A model generated the notes under the pieces. That model was given only the letters and a program-made list of their open reading frames with translations, made no database searches and was not told the origin of the DNA. A DNA stretch of 64,000 bases from Amycolatopsis tucumanensis. GTDB taxonomy: Bacteria; Actinomycetota; Actinomycetes; Mycobacteriales; Pseudonocardiaceae. Numbering within the stretch: the stretch's first letter is position 1; each line of letters begins with the position of its first letter. The stretch spans positions 173,391 to 237,390 of the forward strand of contig NZ_JAKGSD010000003.1 in NCBI RefSeq assembly GCF_021654135.1, read 5' to 3'. This document shows, piece after piece, positions 40,947-49,001 of this stretch. A program made the position numbers and the translations under genes.

Positions 40947-42055
40947 CGGATCCTCCACCGCCGCACGGCGTCCTCGTCGAGGTCGGCGCCGAGCCCCGGC
41001 GCCTGCGGGACTTCCAGCTCACCCGCCGCGTTGATCATCACCGGTTCGGCGAGCATGAAGTCGCGCCGCTCCGGCGTCCAGCCCGGCGGGTCGAACGGGA
41101 ACTCGAAGTACGGGCCGCCCCCGACCCCGGCGGCGACGTGCAGGTTCGCCAGCACGCCGATGCCGTTGGTCCAGCTGTGCGGCGTGAACTGCCGGTGCTT
41201 GAGCCGCGCCAGCTCGGCGAGGGTGCGGGCGCGGTGCATGCCCACCGCCAGCACGACGTCCATCTGGTAGACGTCCAGCACGTCGTGTTCCAGGTACCGC
41301 AACAACTCCGGCACCGAATGGTGCATCTCACCCGCGGCGATCCGCACCCCCGGGTTGTCCGCCCGCAGCACCCGGAAGCCCTCCAGATCGGCGTAGGGCA
41401 GCGGTTCCTCCACCCAGAACACGTCCAGCTCCGCCAGCCTGCGCACGATCCGCCGCGTCTTGACCAGGTCCGAGGCGTCCGCGGTGTCCCCGGCCATGCG
41501 CCAGGACTGGTTGAGGTCGACCATGATCTCGAAGTCCGGGCCGAGCTCGGTGCGCACCGCCTCCACCGCGGCGATGCCCTCGGCCACCCGGTCGCGATCG
41601 ATGCGGATCTTGAGCGCCCGGAACCCGGCCGCGCGAGCCCGCAGCGCGGTCTCCACCCGCTCCTCCGGCGATTTGAGTTCGGCACTGGAGGCGTAGGCGG
41701 GCAGGGACCGGGCCGCGTTGCCGAACAGCGCGGCCACCGGCAGGCCCGCGGTCTTGCCGATGATGTCCCAGAGCGCGACCTCCAGCGGCCAGTAGTGGCC
41801 GCCGTGGAAGTTGGCGGTCTCGATGGCCTTCACGTGCCGGACGATGTCGAGCGGGTCGGCACCCAGGAACAGGTCCTGGAACGCCTCGAACCCGTCCATG
41901 GTGTCGCCCGAGCCGATGCCGGTGATCCCCTCGTCGGTGTGGACCCGGACGATCGTGGCGTCGAAGTGCCGCCGCGGCTCGGGATCCCACGCGGCGCGCA
42001 GCGGCGGGTCGAGCTCGAGCCGCAGCCGGTCGAGGGTGATGTCGGTGATCTTCAT
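40943..42055 (-). CDS. Enolase-superfamily (mandelate racemase/muconate lactonizing) sugar-acid dehydratase-like enzyme
   Basis: 370 residues. Metal ligands are Asp in MVDLNQSW, Glu in WVEEPLPYAD and Glu in AAGEMHH; the acid/base region at the second barrel strand reads ALKIRID, where the usual KxK is KxR, and the late His is in TPHSWTNG. Most relatives dehydrate or epimerise acid sugars or related hydroxy acids. The start overlaps the stop of the Fae homologue by four bases, so the two are translationally coupled. Confidence 0.85.
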   Translation of the reverse strand: MKITDITLDRLRLELDPPLRAAWDPEPRRHFDATIVRVHTDEGITGIGSGDTMDGFEAFQDLFLGADPLDIVRHVKAIETANFHGGHYWPLEVALWDIIGKTAGLPVAALFGNAARSLPAYASSAELKSPEERVETALRARAAGFRALKIRIDRDRVAEGIAAVEAVRTELGPDFEIMVDLNQSWRMAGDTADASDLVKTRRIVRRLAELDVFWVEEPLPYADLEGFRVLRADNPGVRIAAGEMHHSVPELLRYLEHDVLDVYQMDVVLAVGMHRARTLAELARLKHRQFTPHSWTNGIGVLANLHVAAGVGGGPYFEFPFDPPGWTPERRDFMLAEPVMINAAGELEVPQAPGLGADLDEDAVRRWRIR

Positions 42056-42612
42056 CGGGCGGCCTCCGGGGCGGGCGCGGACTCGGCGAGCACGGTGGCA
42101 CCCGGCTCGTAGAACGGGTTGGCCGCGCCGGCCCGCGCCGCCGCCCGGACCTCATCGACGGTCGGCGTGCCTGCCACCGCGGCGCGGATCGCGCCGAACG
42201 CGGCCGCCCGCTGGTTGCGGAAGGACTCGTCGAGGTCGGCCACGCCGGGGTTGACCCAGATCGCGGCGATGATCAGCAGGTCGTCCGCCTCGGCGGCGGG
42301 GATCAGCCCGTGCTCGACCGCGTCCGCGACGCCCTGCGCCAGCCCGGCCTGGGCCGAGCCCCAGGTGGCCCGTTCGTGCAGGTCGCCGGACGCGGCCGCC
42401 TTGGTGACGAACAACGTCAGCGGCTTGACCGGCACACCGGGCCGCACGACGGTCACGAACGGCACGTGCCCGGCGCTCGGGGTGGCCAGCGCGGTCGCCC
42501 AGGCGGTCTCCACGGGGCCGCCCTTGCGCCCCACCACGATGTTGGTGTGCGCGGCGTTGACCCCCGTGCCGACGAACGACTCGCCGACCAGCGCTGCAGG
42601 CGCGAAAGTCAT
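42052..42612 (-). CDS. Formaldehyde-activating enzyme (Fae) homologue
   Basis: 186 residues that align by eye along the whole Fae fold: VGESFVGTGVNAAHTNIVVG with the catalytic-type His22, GPVETAWATALATPSAGH, PGVPVKPLTLFVTKA, AQAGLAQGVADAVEHGLIP and an NPGVAD turn. True Fae condenses formaldehyde with tetrahydromethanopterin. Actinomycetes lack that cofactor, so this is more likely one of the Fae-like proteins of unknown substrate. It is the first gene of a catabolic operon, has GGAG upstream of its ATG, and follows an IclR-type palindrome. I am confident of the homology, not of the reaction. Confidence 0.82.
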   Translation of the reverse strand: MTFAPAALVGESFVGTGVNAAHTNIVVGRKGGPVETAWATALATPSAGHVPFVTVVRPGVPVKPLTLFVTKAAASGDLHERATWGSAQAGLAQGVADAVEHGLIPAAEADDLLIIAAIWVNPGVADLDESFRNQRAAAFGAIRAAVAGTPTVDEVRAAARAGAANPFYEPGATVLAESAPAPEAAR

Positions 42613-42694
42613 GGAATCTCCAGAAGTGGCGGATGGTGTTGACGCAGCCGAACGGTAAGGAGCCGGGGGAGGGCGCGGCAAGGAGTTCCGGCCG

Positions 42695-42714
42695 ATCGCA
42701 ACGTCGGTTGCGAT
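42695..42714. promoter_or_regulatory. IclR-type operator 1
   Basis: ATCGCAAC-GTCG-GTTGCGAT is a perfect palindrome of 8+4+8 between the divergent Fae operon and the iclR gene. A second copy of the CGCAAC-N4-GTTGCG core is at 43620-43635. Confidence 0.78.
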
Positions 42715-42767
42715 GGCGGCAACCGCGGTCCTGAGCAGCGCCGTTACCCCTGGTTTACGCTACGGCC

Positions 42768-43604
42768 GTGAGTTCGGACGGTCGGCGCGCCGCCGCGGGT
42801 GCGCGCAACCAGGGCCACGGCCTGCGCCGGGACATCGATCTGCTGGAGGCGCTGGCGTCGGAGGAGGCCCAGCACGCCGGCGGTCTGGGCGTGGTCCGCC
42901 TGGCGCACCTGGTCGGCCGCGAGAAGAGCCAGGTGTCCCGTGCGCTGAAGGCGCTCGCCGAGGAGGGCATCGTCGAGCGCGACCCGGACACCCTGGAGTA
43001 CCGGCTGGGCTGGCGGCTGTTCTCCCTGGTCGCGCGCACGGTCGAAGACCGGCTGCTGCGCGCCGCGGAACCGGCCATGCGCTCGCTGTCCGGCGAGCTG
43101 GAGGAGACCGTCCACCTGTGCGTGCTCCGCGACAACCAGGTGCTCACCCTGCTGTCGGTGTCCGGGCACTCCTTCCGCGTGCAGGGCTGGGAAGGCCGGG
43201 GCGTGCCCGCGCCGTGCACGTCCGCGGGCCGGGTCCTGTTGCAGGACGCCACACCGGACGATCTGTATGTCCGGTTCGGACTGCGGGCCGACCTCGGCGA
43301 CGGGTGCCCGCGGTCCGAGGTGCGCACGCTGCCCGACCTGTGGTCGCGGATCCAGCGGGGCAAGCGCGACGGCTACGCCGCCGTCCGCGAGGAGTTCGAA
43401 GAGGACCTCGTCGGGGTTTCCGCGCCGGTGCGGGACTTCCGCGGCCGTGTGGTCGCGGCGCTCAACGTCTCCGCGCCCAAGGACCGGTTCGGCGCGCGGC
43501 TGGACGAGGCCGGCCGGATCACGGCACGGGCGGCCGGGGCGGTCTCGGAGCAACTGGGCTGGCGGATGCGCCCCGTCCCGCCCGCGTCCCGGCGCTTCAC
43601 CTGA
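42768..43604 (+). CDS. IclR-family regulator
   Basis: 278 residues: winged HTH (VRLAHLVGREKSQVSRALKAL) followed by the IclR effector domain (LCVLRDNQVLTLLSV, PAPCTSAGRVLL, GYAAVREEFEEDLVGVSAPV). The GTG at 42768 is 6 nt after the -10 TACGCT. It sits between the two transcription units that carry matching palindromes and is the natural regulator of both and of itself. Confidence 0.92.
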   Translation: MSSDGRRAAAGARNQGHGLRRDIDLLEALASEEAQHAGGLGVVRLAHLVGREKSQVSRALKALAEEGIVERDPDTLEYRLGWRLFSLVARTVEDRLLRAAEPAMRSLSGELEETVHLCVLRDNQVLTLLSVSGHSFRVQGWEGRGVPAPCTSAGRVLLQDATPDDLYVRFGLRADLGDGCPRSEVRTLPDLWSRIQRGKRDGYAAVREEFEEDLVGVSAPVRDFRGRVVAALNVSAPKDRFGARLDEAGRITARAAGAVSEQLGWRMRPVPPASRRFT

Positions 43605-43619
43605 GGCGGTTGTCCTCAC

Positions 43620-43635
43620 CGCAACTCAGGTTGCG
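43620..43635. promoter_or_regulatory. IclR-type operator 2
   Basis: CGCAAC-TCAG-GTTGCG lies 79 bp upstream of the plus-strand ALDH start and matches operator 1 in both half-sites and spacing. Confidence 0.75.
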
Positions 43636-43714
43636 AAACACCGGGATCTCTTGCCCCGCAACACGTCCGGCTCATACGTTGCCTCGCGCCAGGTCAGGGT
43701 GTGAGGAGAACAGA

Positions 43715-45181
43715 ATGGACATCGACGCGATCGCCAAGACCGCGGCGGGGGAGGGCGACCTGTTCGTCGGCGGGCACTGGCGGTCCGCGGCCGGCGGCCG
43801 CACCTTCCCGGTCTTCGACCCGGCCACCACCGAGCCGGTGCGCGAGGTGTCGGCGGCCTCCGCCGAGGACGCCCGGGCCGCGCTGGGCGTGGCGCAGGAC
43901 GGGTTCGAGCGGTGGCGGGAGGTCGCGCCGCGGCGGCGGTCCGAGGTGCTGCACGCCGCCTTCGCCGCGATGCACGAGCACGCCCCGGCGCTCGCCCGGT
44001 TGATCACCCTGGAGAACGGCAAGGCCTACCGGGACGCGCTCGCCGAGGTCTCCTACGCCGCGGAGTTCTTCCGCTGGTTCGCCGAGGAGGCGGTCCGGAT
44101 CGGGTCCGGGTTCGCCGACGCGCCCGGCGGCGGATTCCGGCACGTTGTGCGCAAGCAGGCGGCCGGGGTCGCGGCGTTCGTGACCCCGTGGAACTTCCCG
44201 GCCGCGATGGCCACGCGCAAGATCGCGCCCGCGCTGGCCGCGGGCTGCTCGGTCGTGCTCAAACCCGCGCCGGAAACGCCGCTCACCGCGCTGGCGATCG
44301 CCGGGTTGCTCGCCGAAGCCGGACTGCCCGCCGGGGTTTGCAACGTGCTGCCCACCGACCGGGCCGCCGACGTCGCCGGCGTGTGGCTGCGCGACGAGCG
44401 GGTGCGGAAGTTCTCGTTCACCGGATCCACCGCCACCGGCCGGGTCCTGCTCCGGCAGGCCGCCGACAACGTCGTCAACGTCACGATGGAGCTCGGCGGG
44501 AACGCCCCGTTCATCGTGTGCGCCGACGCCGACGTGGACGCCGCCGTGCGCGGCGCGATGGACGCCAAGATGCGCGGCGGCGGCGAGGTGTGCATCGCCG
44601 CCAACCGGTTCTACGTGCACGCCGATGTCGCCGAGGAGTTCACCGCCAAGCTCGGCGAGGCGATGGCGGCGGTGCCGATCGGACCCGGGCTCGACGACGG
44701 GGTCGGCCTCGGGCCGATGATCAACCAGGCCGCGGTGGACAAGATCGCCGGTCTGGTCGCCGACGCCGTCGCCCGTGGCGCCACGATCGCGGCGCAGGGC
44801 CCGCGGCCGGACGGGCCCGGGTGGTACCACCCCGCGACCGTGCTGGCCGGCGTGCCGGACGACGCGGAGATCATGCGCACCGAGGTGTTCGGCCCGGTCG
44901 CCCCGATCACCACTTTCACCGGCGAGGCCGGCCTGCTCGCCCGCGCCAACGACACCGTGCACGGTCTCGCCGCCTACGTCTACTCGGCTGACCTGGGCCG
45001 TGCCCTGCGGATCGCCGACCGACTGGAGACCGGGATGGTCGGCGTCAACCGGGGCCTGATCTCCGACCCGGCCGCGCCGTTCGGTGGCGTGAAGCAGTCC
45101 GGGCTCGGCCGCGAGGGCGGCCGCGAGGGGATCGACGCCTTCCTGGAGACCAGGTACCTGGCCGTGGACTGGCCGGCCTAG
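43715..45181 (+). CDS. Aldehyde dehydrogenase, succinate-semialdehyde dehydrogenase-like
   Basis: 488 residues. FVTPWNFPAAMATRKIAPAL, GSTATGRVL, Glu in MELGGNAPF and Cys in GGGEVCIAANRF are the SSADH/GabD-type motifs. The start ATG at 43715 has GAGGAGAA upstream; the frame continues far upstream but is non-coding there. It is followed 40 bp later by an MFS permease and is preceded by IclR operator 2. Likely oxidises a semialdehyde produced by the divergent operon. Confidence 0.9.
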   Translation: MDIDAIAKTAAGEGDLFVGGHWRSAAGGRTFPVFDPATTEPVREVSAASAEDARAALGVAQDGFERWREVAPRRRSEVLHAAFAAMHEHAPALARLITLENGKAYRDALAEVSYAAEFFRWFAEEAVRIGSGFADAPGGGFRHVVRKQAAGVAAFVTPWNFPAAMATRKIAPALAAGCSVVLKPAPETPLTALAIAGLLAEAGLPAGVCNVLPTDRAADVAGVWLRDERVRKFSFTGSTATGRVLLRQAADNVVNVTMELGGNAPFIVCADADVDAAVRGAMDAKMRGGGEVCIAANRFYVHADVAEEFTAKLGEAMAAVPIGPGLDDGVGLGPMINQAAVDKIAGLVADAVARGATIAAQGPRPDGPGWYHPATVLAGVPDDAEIMRTEVFGPVAPITTFTGEAGLLARANDTVHGLAAYVYSADLGRALRIADRLETGMVGVNRGLISDPAAPFGGVKQSGLGREGGREGIDAFLETRYLAVDWPA

Positions 45182-45221
45182 CCCCGCATTTCCCCCATCC
45201 CCCACGAGAACAGGACGGATC

Positions 45222-46568
45222 ATGGCAGCGTTGCCCGATACCGACACCGGCGGCTCCGTCACCGACGAGCGCGGCCGGCGGCGACTGCGCACGAAACTGA
45301 TGCTCGCCACGCAGGTGGGCCAGGGCATCGACGGCTACATCCTCGGCGGGATCGGGGCCGCGATGCCCGCGATCGTCGCCGAGATGCACATGTCGGACTG
45401 GACCGCCGGGCTGATCGGCGCGTCGGCGCTGGTCGGCATCTTCGTCGGCGGGCCGCTGTTCGGCTGGTTCGCCGACCGCTTCGGCAGGCGGATCGTGTTC
45501 CTCACCGACATGATGATCTTCCTGATCGGCTCGATCGCGCAGTTCTTCGTGGACAACGCGTGGCAGCTGTTCGTCATCCGGCTGGTGATGGGCATCGCGA
45601 TCGGCGGCGAGTACGCGATCGGCGCGCCCCTGCTGTCGGAGTACGCGCCACGGCACAACCGCGGGCGGCTGCTGGCCAGTCTCGAGGTCAGCTGGTACGT
45701 CGGGTTCATGCTGGCCTTCGCGGTCGGCTACGCCCTGTCCGATGTGGACGACGGCTGGCGCTGGACGCTGGGCAGCAGCACGCTGATCGCGCTGGTGTGC
45801 GTGGCGCTGCGCGGCGGCATCCCGGAATCCGCGCGGTGGCTGCTGAGCAAGGGCAGGCGCGCCGAGGCCGAGGAGCTGATCCGCCGTTACGGCATGGACG
45901 TCGACGTGGACACCGAACTGGCCGACGGCGAGCGGCGCAACAGCCTGCGCCTGCTGTTCACCCGGCGGCACCTGCGCAGCACCGTGTTCGCGAGCACGTT
46001 CTGGGCGGCGCTGGTGCTGCCGTACTTCGCCATCGGCACGTTCTCCCCGCAGGTGCTGGAGGCACTCGGCCTCGGCGACGCGCTCGCCGGTTCGCTGGCC
46101 AGCAACGCGCTCGCGGTCCTGGGTGTGACCGCGGGGTGCCTGCTGGTCGAGCGCATCGGCCGCCGCAAGCTGCTGATCCCGCCGTTCTGGATCACGGCGG
46201 CGGCGCTGGCGCTGATCGGGTTCTGGCCCACCGCGCCGATCGCCGTGGTCGTCGTGTGCTTCCTCGTGTTCGCGTTCCTGAACGCGGCGTCCAGCGCGCT
46301 GACGGCGGTGTACCCGCTGGAGGTGTTCCCGACCGCGATCCGCACGACCGGGGTCGGGTTCGCGACCGCGATGAGCCGGGTCGGAGCCGCGATCGGCACC
46401 TTCCTGCTCCCGGTGACGCTCACCCACCTCGGCGTGGGCCCCACGATGCTGATCGGCGCGGGAGTGCTCGCCGCGGGCGGCCTGCTGTCGCACTTCCTCG
46501 CCCCGGAGACCGCCGGGCTCGAACTGAGCCACGCCGCACGCGCGGCGACCGAGGCGAGCAACCGGTAG
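45222..46568 (+). CDS. MFS transporter (sugar/organic acid:H+ symporter type)
   Basis: 448 residues, 12 helices. GWFADRFGRRIVFLTD (motif A), RLVMGIAIGGEYAIGAPLLSE, and PESARWLLSKGR at the cytoplasmic loop are characteristic of sugar-porter and aromatic-acid (AAHS) related importers. It is in the IclR-flanked locus with ALDH, so it is probably the uptake system for the degraded compound. Convergent terminator downstream. Confidence 0.88.
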   Translation: MAALPDTDTGGSVTDERGRRRLRTKLMLATQVGQGIDGYILGGIGAAMPAIVAEMHMSDWTAGLIGASALVGIFVGGPLFGWFADRFGRRIVFLTDMMIFLIGSIAQFFVDNAWQLFVIRLVMGIAIGGEYAIGAPLLSEYAPRHNRGRLLASLEVSWYVGFMLAFAVGYALSDVDDGWRWTLGSSTLIALVCVALRGGIPESARWLLSKGRRAEAEELIRRYGMDVDVDTELADGERRNSLRLLFTRRHLRSTVFASTFWAALVLPYFAIGTFSPQVLEALGLGDALAGSLASNALAVLGVTAGCLLVERIGRRKLLIPPFWITAAALALIGFWPTAPIAVVVVCFLVFAFLNAASSALTAVYPLEVFPTAIRTTGVGFATAMSRVGAAIGTFLLPVTLTHLGVGPTMLIGAGVLAAGGLLSHFLAPETAGLELSHAARAATEASNR

Positions 46569-46604
46569 GCGCGCTCACGCCTCTCGGGTTGCAGTGCCCG
46601 GCGC

Positions 46605-46635
46605 GGGGCGCCGCCGATCACCTCGGCGGCGCCCC
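46605..46635. terminator. Bidirectional terminator between MFS and GNAT genes
   Basis: GGGGCGCCGCCGA (46605-46617) pairs perfectly with TCGGCGGCGCCCC (46623-46635), five-base loop, between convergent genes. Confidence 0.8.
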
Positions 46636-46680
46636 TGCCGCGCGAGAACATGCCGCTCGCCAGGGGCGGCGCCGGCGCGG

Positions 46681-47085
46681 TCAGAGCCGCAGCGCCATCC
46701 CGACCGATGCCGGCGCCGTCTCCTCGAAGCCGTACTTGGCGTAGAGGTGCCGAGCGTCGCCGTCGGCGATGAGCGAGACGTAGGCCGTGCGCGGCGCCCG
46801 CTCGCGCAGGTGGTCCACCAGCGCCGCCATGATCTTCTTGCCGACGCCCCGCCCCTGGTGCTCGGGCAGTACGCACATGTCGACGATCTGGAATGCGGTG
46901 CCACCGTCGCCGATGACGCGGCCCATCCCGATCGGACGGTCACCGTGGTAGGCGACGACCGCGAACCACGATCCGGCCAGGCCCGCCGTCGCCGCCACCG
47001 TCGACTTCGGACTCAGCCCGGCGCCGACGCGCAGGCGCTGGTACAGCTCGACCGCGGGCGTCTCGGCCCGCACCGCGTAGTCCAT
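46681..47085 (-). CDS. GNAT-family N-acetyltransferase
   Basis: 134 residues, a single GNAT domain: VDMCVLPEHQGRGVGKKIM is the acetyl-CoA binding motif A, followed by YVSLIADGDARHLYAKYGFEE. The ATG shares a base with the upstream regulator stop (TGATG), so the two are coupled. Substrate unknown; its partnership with a regulator and a divergent drug-exporter gene hints at a detoxifying acetyltransferase. Confidence 0.9.
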   Translation of the reverse strand: MDYAVRAETPAVELYQRLRVGAGLSPKSTVAATAGLAGSWFAVVAYHGDRPIGMGRVIGDGGTAFQIVDMCVLPEHQGRGVGKKIMAALVDHLRERAPRTAYVSLIADGDARHLYAKYGFEETAPASVGMALRL

Positions 47086-47411
47086 CAGGACCCCGCCTCG
47101 TCGGTGCGGGCTCCGGCGAGGACGGCGTCCAGCAGGCCCGGGTAGCGCGCGTCCAGGTCGTCGCGGCGCAGGGTCAGCAGGTTCTCCCGCCCGGACGGCT
47201 CCTGGATGATCACGCCGCTGTCCCGCAGCACCCGCCAGTGGTGGGTCATCGTCGACTTGGCCGGGACGCCGATTTCGGTCAGGACACTGGTGCAGTTGTG
47301 CTCGCCGCCGCCGGCCAGCACGCGCACGGCGGCCAGCCGCACCGGGTGGCCCAGCGCGGACAGCACCTCGTCGACGCGGATCTGGTCGCGCTCCGGATGA
47401 CGGTACTTCAC
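47085..47411 (-). CDS. ArsR-type winged-helix regulator
   Basis: 108 residues: LSALGHPVRLAAVRVLAGGG, then LTEIGVPAKSTMTHHWRVLRDSGVI, the ArsR/HTH_20 recognition region. No metal-binding Cys pair (ELCVCD) is present, so it is not a metal sensor of the classical kind. The GTG at 47411 is 6 nt after the -10 TACGGT. It is divergent from a DHA2 exporter gene, with several GTAC repeats between. Confidence 0.88.
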   Translation of the reverse strand: MKYRHPERDQIRVDEVLSALGHPVRLAAVRVLAGGGEHNCTSVLTEIGVPAKSTMTHHWRVLRDSGVIIQEPSGRENLLTLRRDDLDARYPGLLDAVLAGARTDEAGS

Positions 47412-47492
47412 CGTACTACCGTACCGCAAAAGTCGAACAATCCTCTTGCTCGCGGGCCCGACTGTACGTAATTATGCGTACGATCGTACTTT
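47403..47492. promoter_or_regulatory. Divergent operator region with six GTAC half-sites
   Basis: GTAC occurs at 47403, 47413, 47421, 47464, 47478 and 47486. The perfect palindrome GTACGATCGTAC spans 47478-47489 next to a TACTTT -10-like hexamer for the exporter gene, and the first group covers the TACGGT -10 of the regulator gene. Confidence 0.65.
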
Positions 47493-47516
47493 CGAATCTG
47501 GAAGGTGTGCTTCCGC

Positions 47517-48953
47517 ATGTCCGCTCTTCCGAGACCGGCCGCCGGGCCGCGGCTGGGCTGGGTGCTGGCCCTGCTCGCGCTCGCGCAGCTGATCTACTCG
47601 CTGGACCTCAACATCGTGTTCGTCGCCCTGCCCGAAATCGGCGCCGAGCTGGGCTTTCCCGGTCAGACTCAGCAGCTGGTGGTGAGCGCCTACGTCGTGT
47701 TCGCCGGCGGGTTCCTGCTGTTCGGCGGCCGGGCCGCCGACCTGCTCGGGCGCCGCCGCGTCTTCGTGCTGGCACTGGCCCTCTACGCGGTCTCGTCGCT
47801 GGCCGGCGGGCTGGCGCCGACCCCAGCCACGATCATCGTCGCCCGCGCGGTGCAGGGGATCGGCGGCGCGCTGCTGCTGCCGTCCACCCTGTCGCTGATC
47901 AACACGTTGTTCCGCGAGGGGTCGCAACGCAACCGCGCACTGGCCGTGTGGGGTGGCGCGGGTGCCAGCGGGCTGACCATCGGCGCGCTGCTCGGGGGCG
48001 TGCTGACCGAGAACTTCGGCTGGCCCGCCGTCTTCTACGTCAACGTGCCGCTGGCCGGTCTCGTGGCGCTGGCCGCGCTCGCGGTGATCCCGCGCGACCC
48101 GGCCGGCGGGCCGAGCGGGCGCTTCGACCTGCCCGGTTCGCTGACCGTCACCGGGGGCGCGACGCTGCTCGTGTTCGCGCTGGTGCAGGGCCCCGAGCAG
48201 GGCTGGGGCAGCGGGCTGGTGCTCGGCGCGTTCGCGCTGTCCGCGGTGCTGCTGGTGGCGTTCGCGGTGATCGAACGGCGCAGCGCGGACCCGCTCATGC
48301 CGTTCCGGTTGTTCGGCAACCGCAGCCTGACCATCGGCATGAGCGTCACGTTCATCTACATGGCCACGTTCGGGGTGCTGCCGTACTTCCTGACCGTCCT
48401 GATGCAGAGCGTGCACGGCTACAGCGCGCTGCAGACCGGGCTCGCGTTCCTGGTCCCGTCGCTGGCGATCGCGACCGGCACCCAGCTCGGCGAGCGGCTG
48501 ACCACGCGGATCGGCCTGCGCACCACGCTCGTCGGTGGCTTCGCGGTCGGCGTGGTGGGCACGGCGGTGATGGCGATCGGGTTCGACGCCGGCGCCGGGT
48601 ACGGGCTGCTGGTGCCCGGGCTGGTGGTGTCCGGCGTCGGCCAGGGCGTCGTGTGGACGGCGATGTGGATCGCCGCCGCCACCGGCACCGCGGCGGCCGA
48701 ACAGGGCGTCGCGAACGGCATCGCGTCCACGGCGCTGAACATCGGCAACGCGATCGGCCTCGCGGTGTTCACCGCGCTCGCGGACATCGGCACCGACGGC
48801 AAGACCGGCGAGGCCCTGCGTGCCGCCACCGCGGACGGCGAGTTCCTGGTCGTGCTGCTGACCGCCGCGGGGATGGTGCTCGGGCTGCTGGTCAGCCTCG
48901 CGCTGGCGCGCAAACCCGCCGCGCCCCTGGCCGAACCGGTCGCCGCGCCGTGA
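47517..48953 (+). CDS. MFS drug exporter, DHA2 family
   Basis: 478 residues with about 14 helices: LIYSLDLNIVFVALPEI (motif D1 variant), GGRAADLLGRRRVFVLAL (motif A) and ARAVQGIGGALLLPSTLSLI (motif B). Two in-frame starts exist; ATG 47517 is preferred over GTG 47505 because GGAAGG then lies at workable distance. Divergent from the ArsR-type regulator and the coupled acetyltransferase; probably a drug or metabolite efflux module. A terminator follows. Confidence 0.9.
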   Translation: MSALPRPAAGPRLGWVLALLALAQLIYSLDLNIVFVALPEIGAELGFPGQTQQLVVSAYVVFAGGFLLFGGRAADLLGRRRVFVLALALYAVSSLAGGLAPTPATIIVARAVQGIGGALLLPSTLSLINTLFREGSQRNRALAVWGGAGASGLTIGALLGGVLTENFGWPAVFYVNVPLAGLVALAALAVIPRDPAGGPSGRFDLPGSLTVTGGATLLVFALVQGPEQGWGSGLVLGAFALSAVLLVAFAVIERRSADPLMPFRLFGNRSLTIGMSVTFIYMATFGVLPYFLTVLMQSVHGYSALQTGLAFLVPSLAIATGTQLGERLTTRIGLRTTLVGGFAVGVVGTAVMAIGFDAGAGYGLLVPGLVVSGVGQGVVWTAMWIAAATGTAAAEQGVANGIASTALNIGNAIGLAVFTALADIGTDGKTGEALRAATADGEFLVVLLTAAGMVLGLLVSLALARKPAAPLAEPVAAP

Positions 48954-48960
48954 GCGACCT

Positions 48961-48987
48961 GGGCAGGGCGGGGCCGCCGCCCTGCCC
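48961..48987. terminator. Bidirectional terminator
   Basis: GGGCAGGGCGG (48961-48971) pairs perfectly with CCGCCCTGCCC (48977-48987), five-base loop, between convergent exporter and deacetylase genes. Confidence 0.75.
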
Positions 48988-49001
48988 GGGTTCCCGGCGA
49001 C

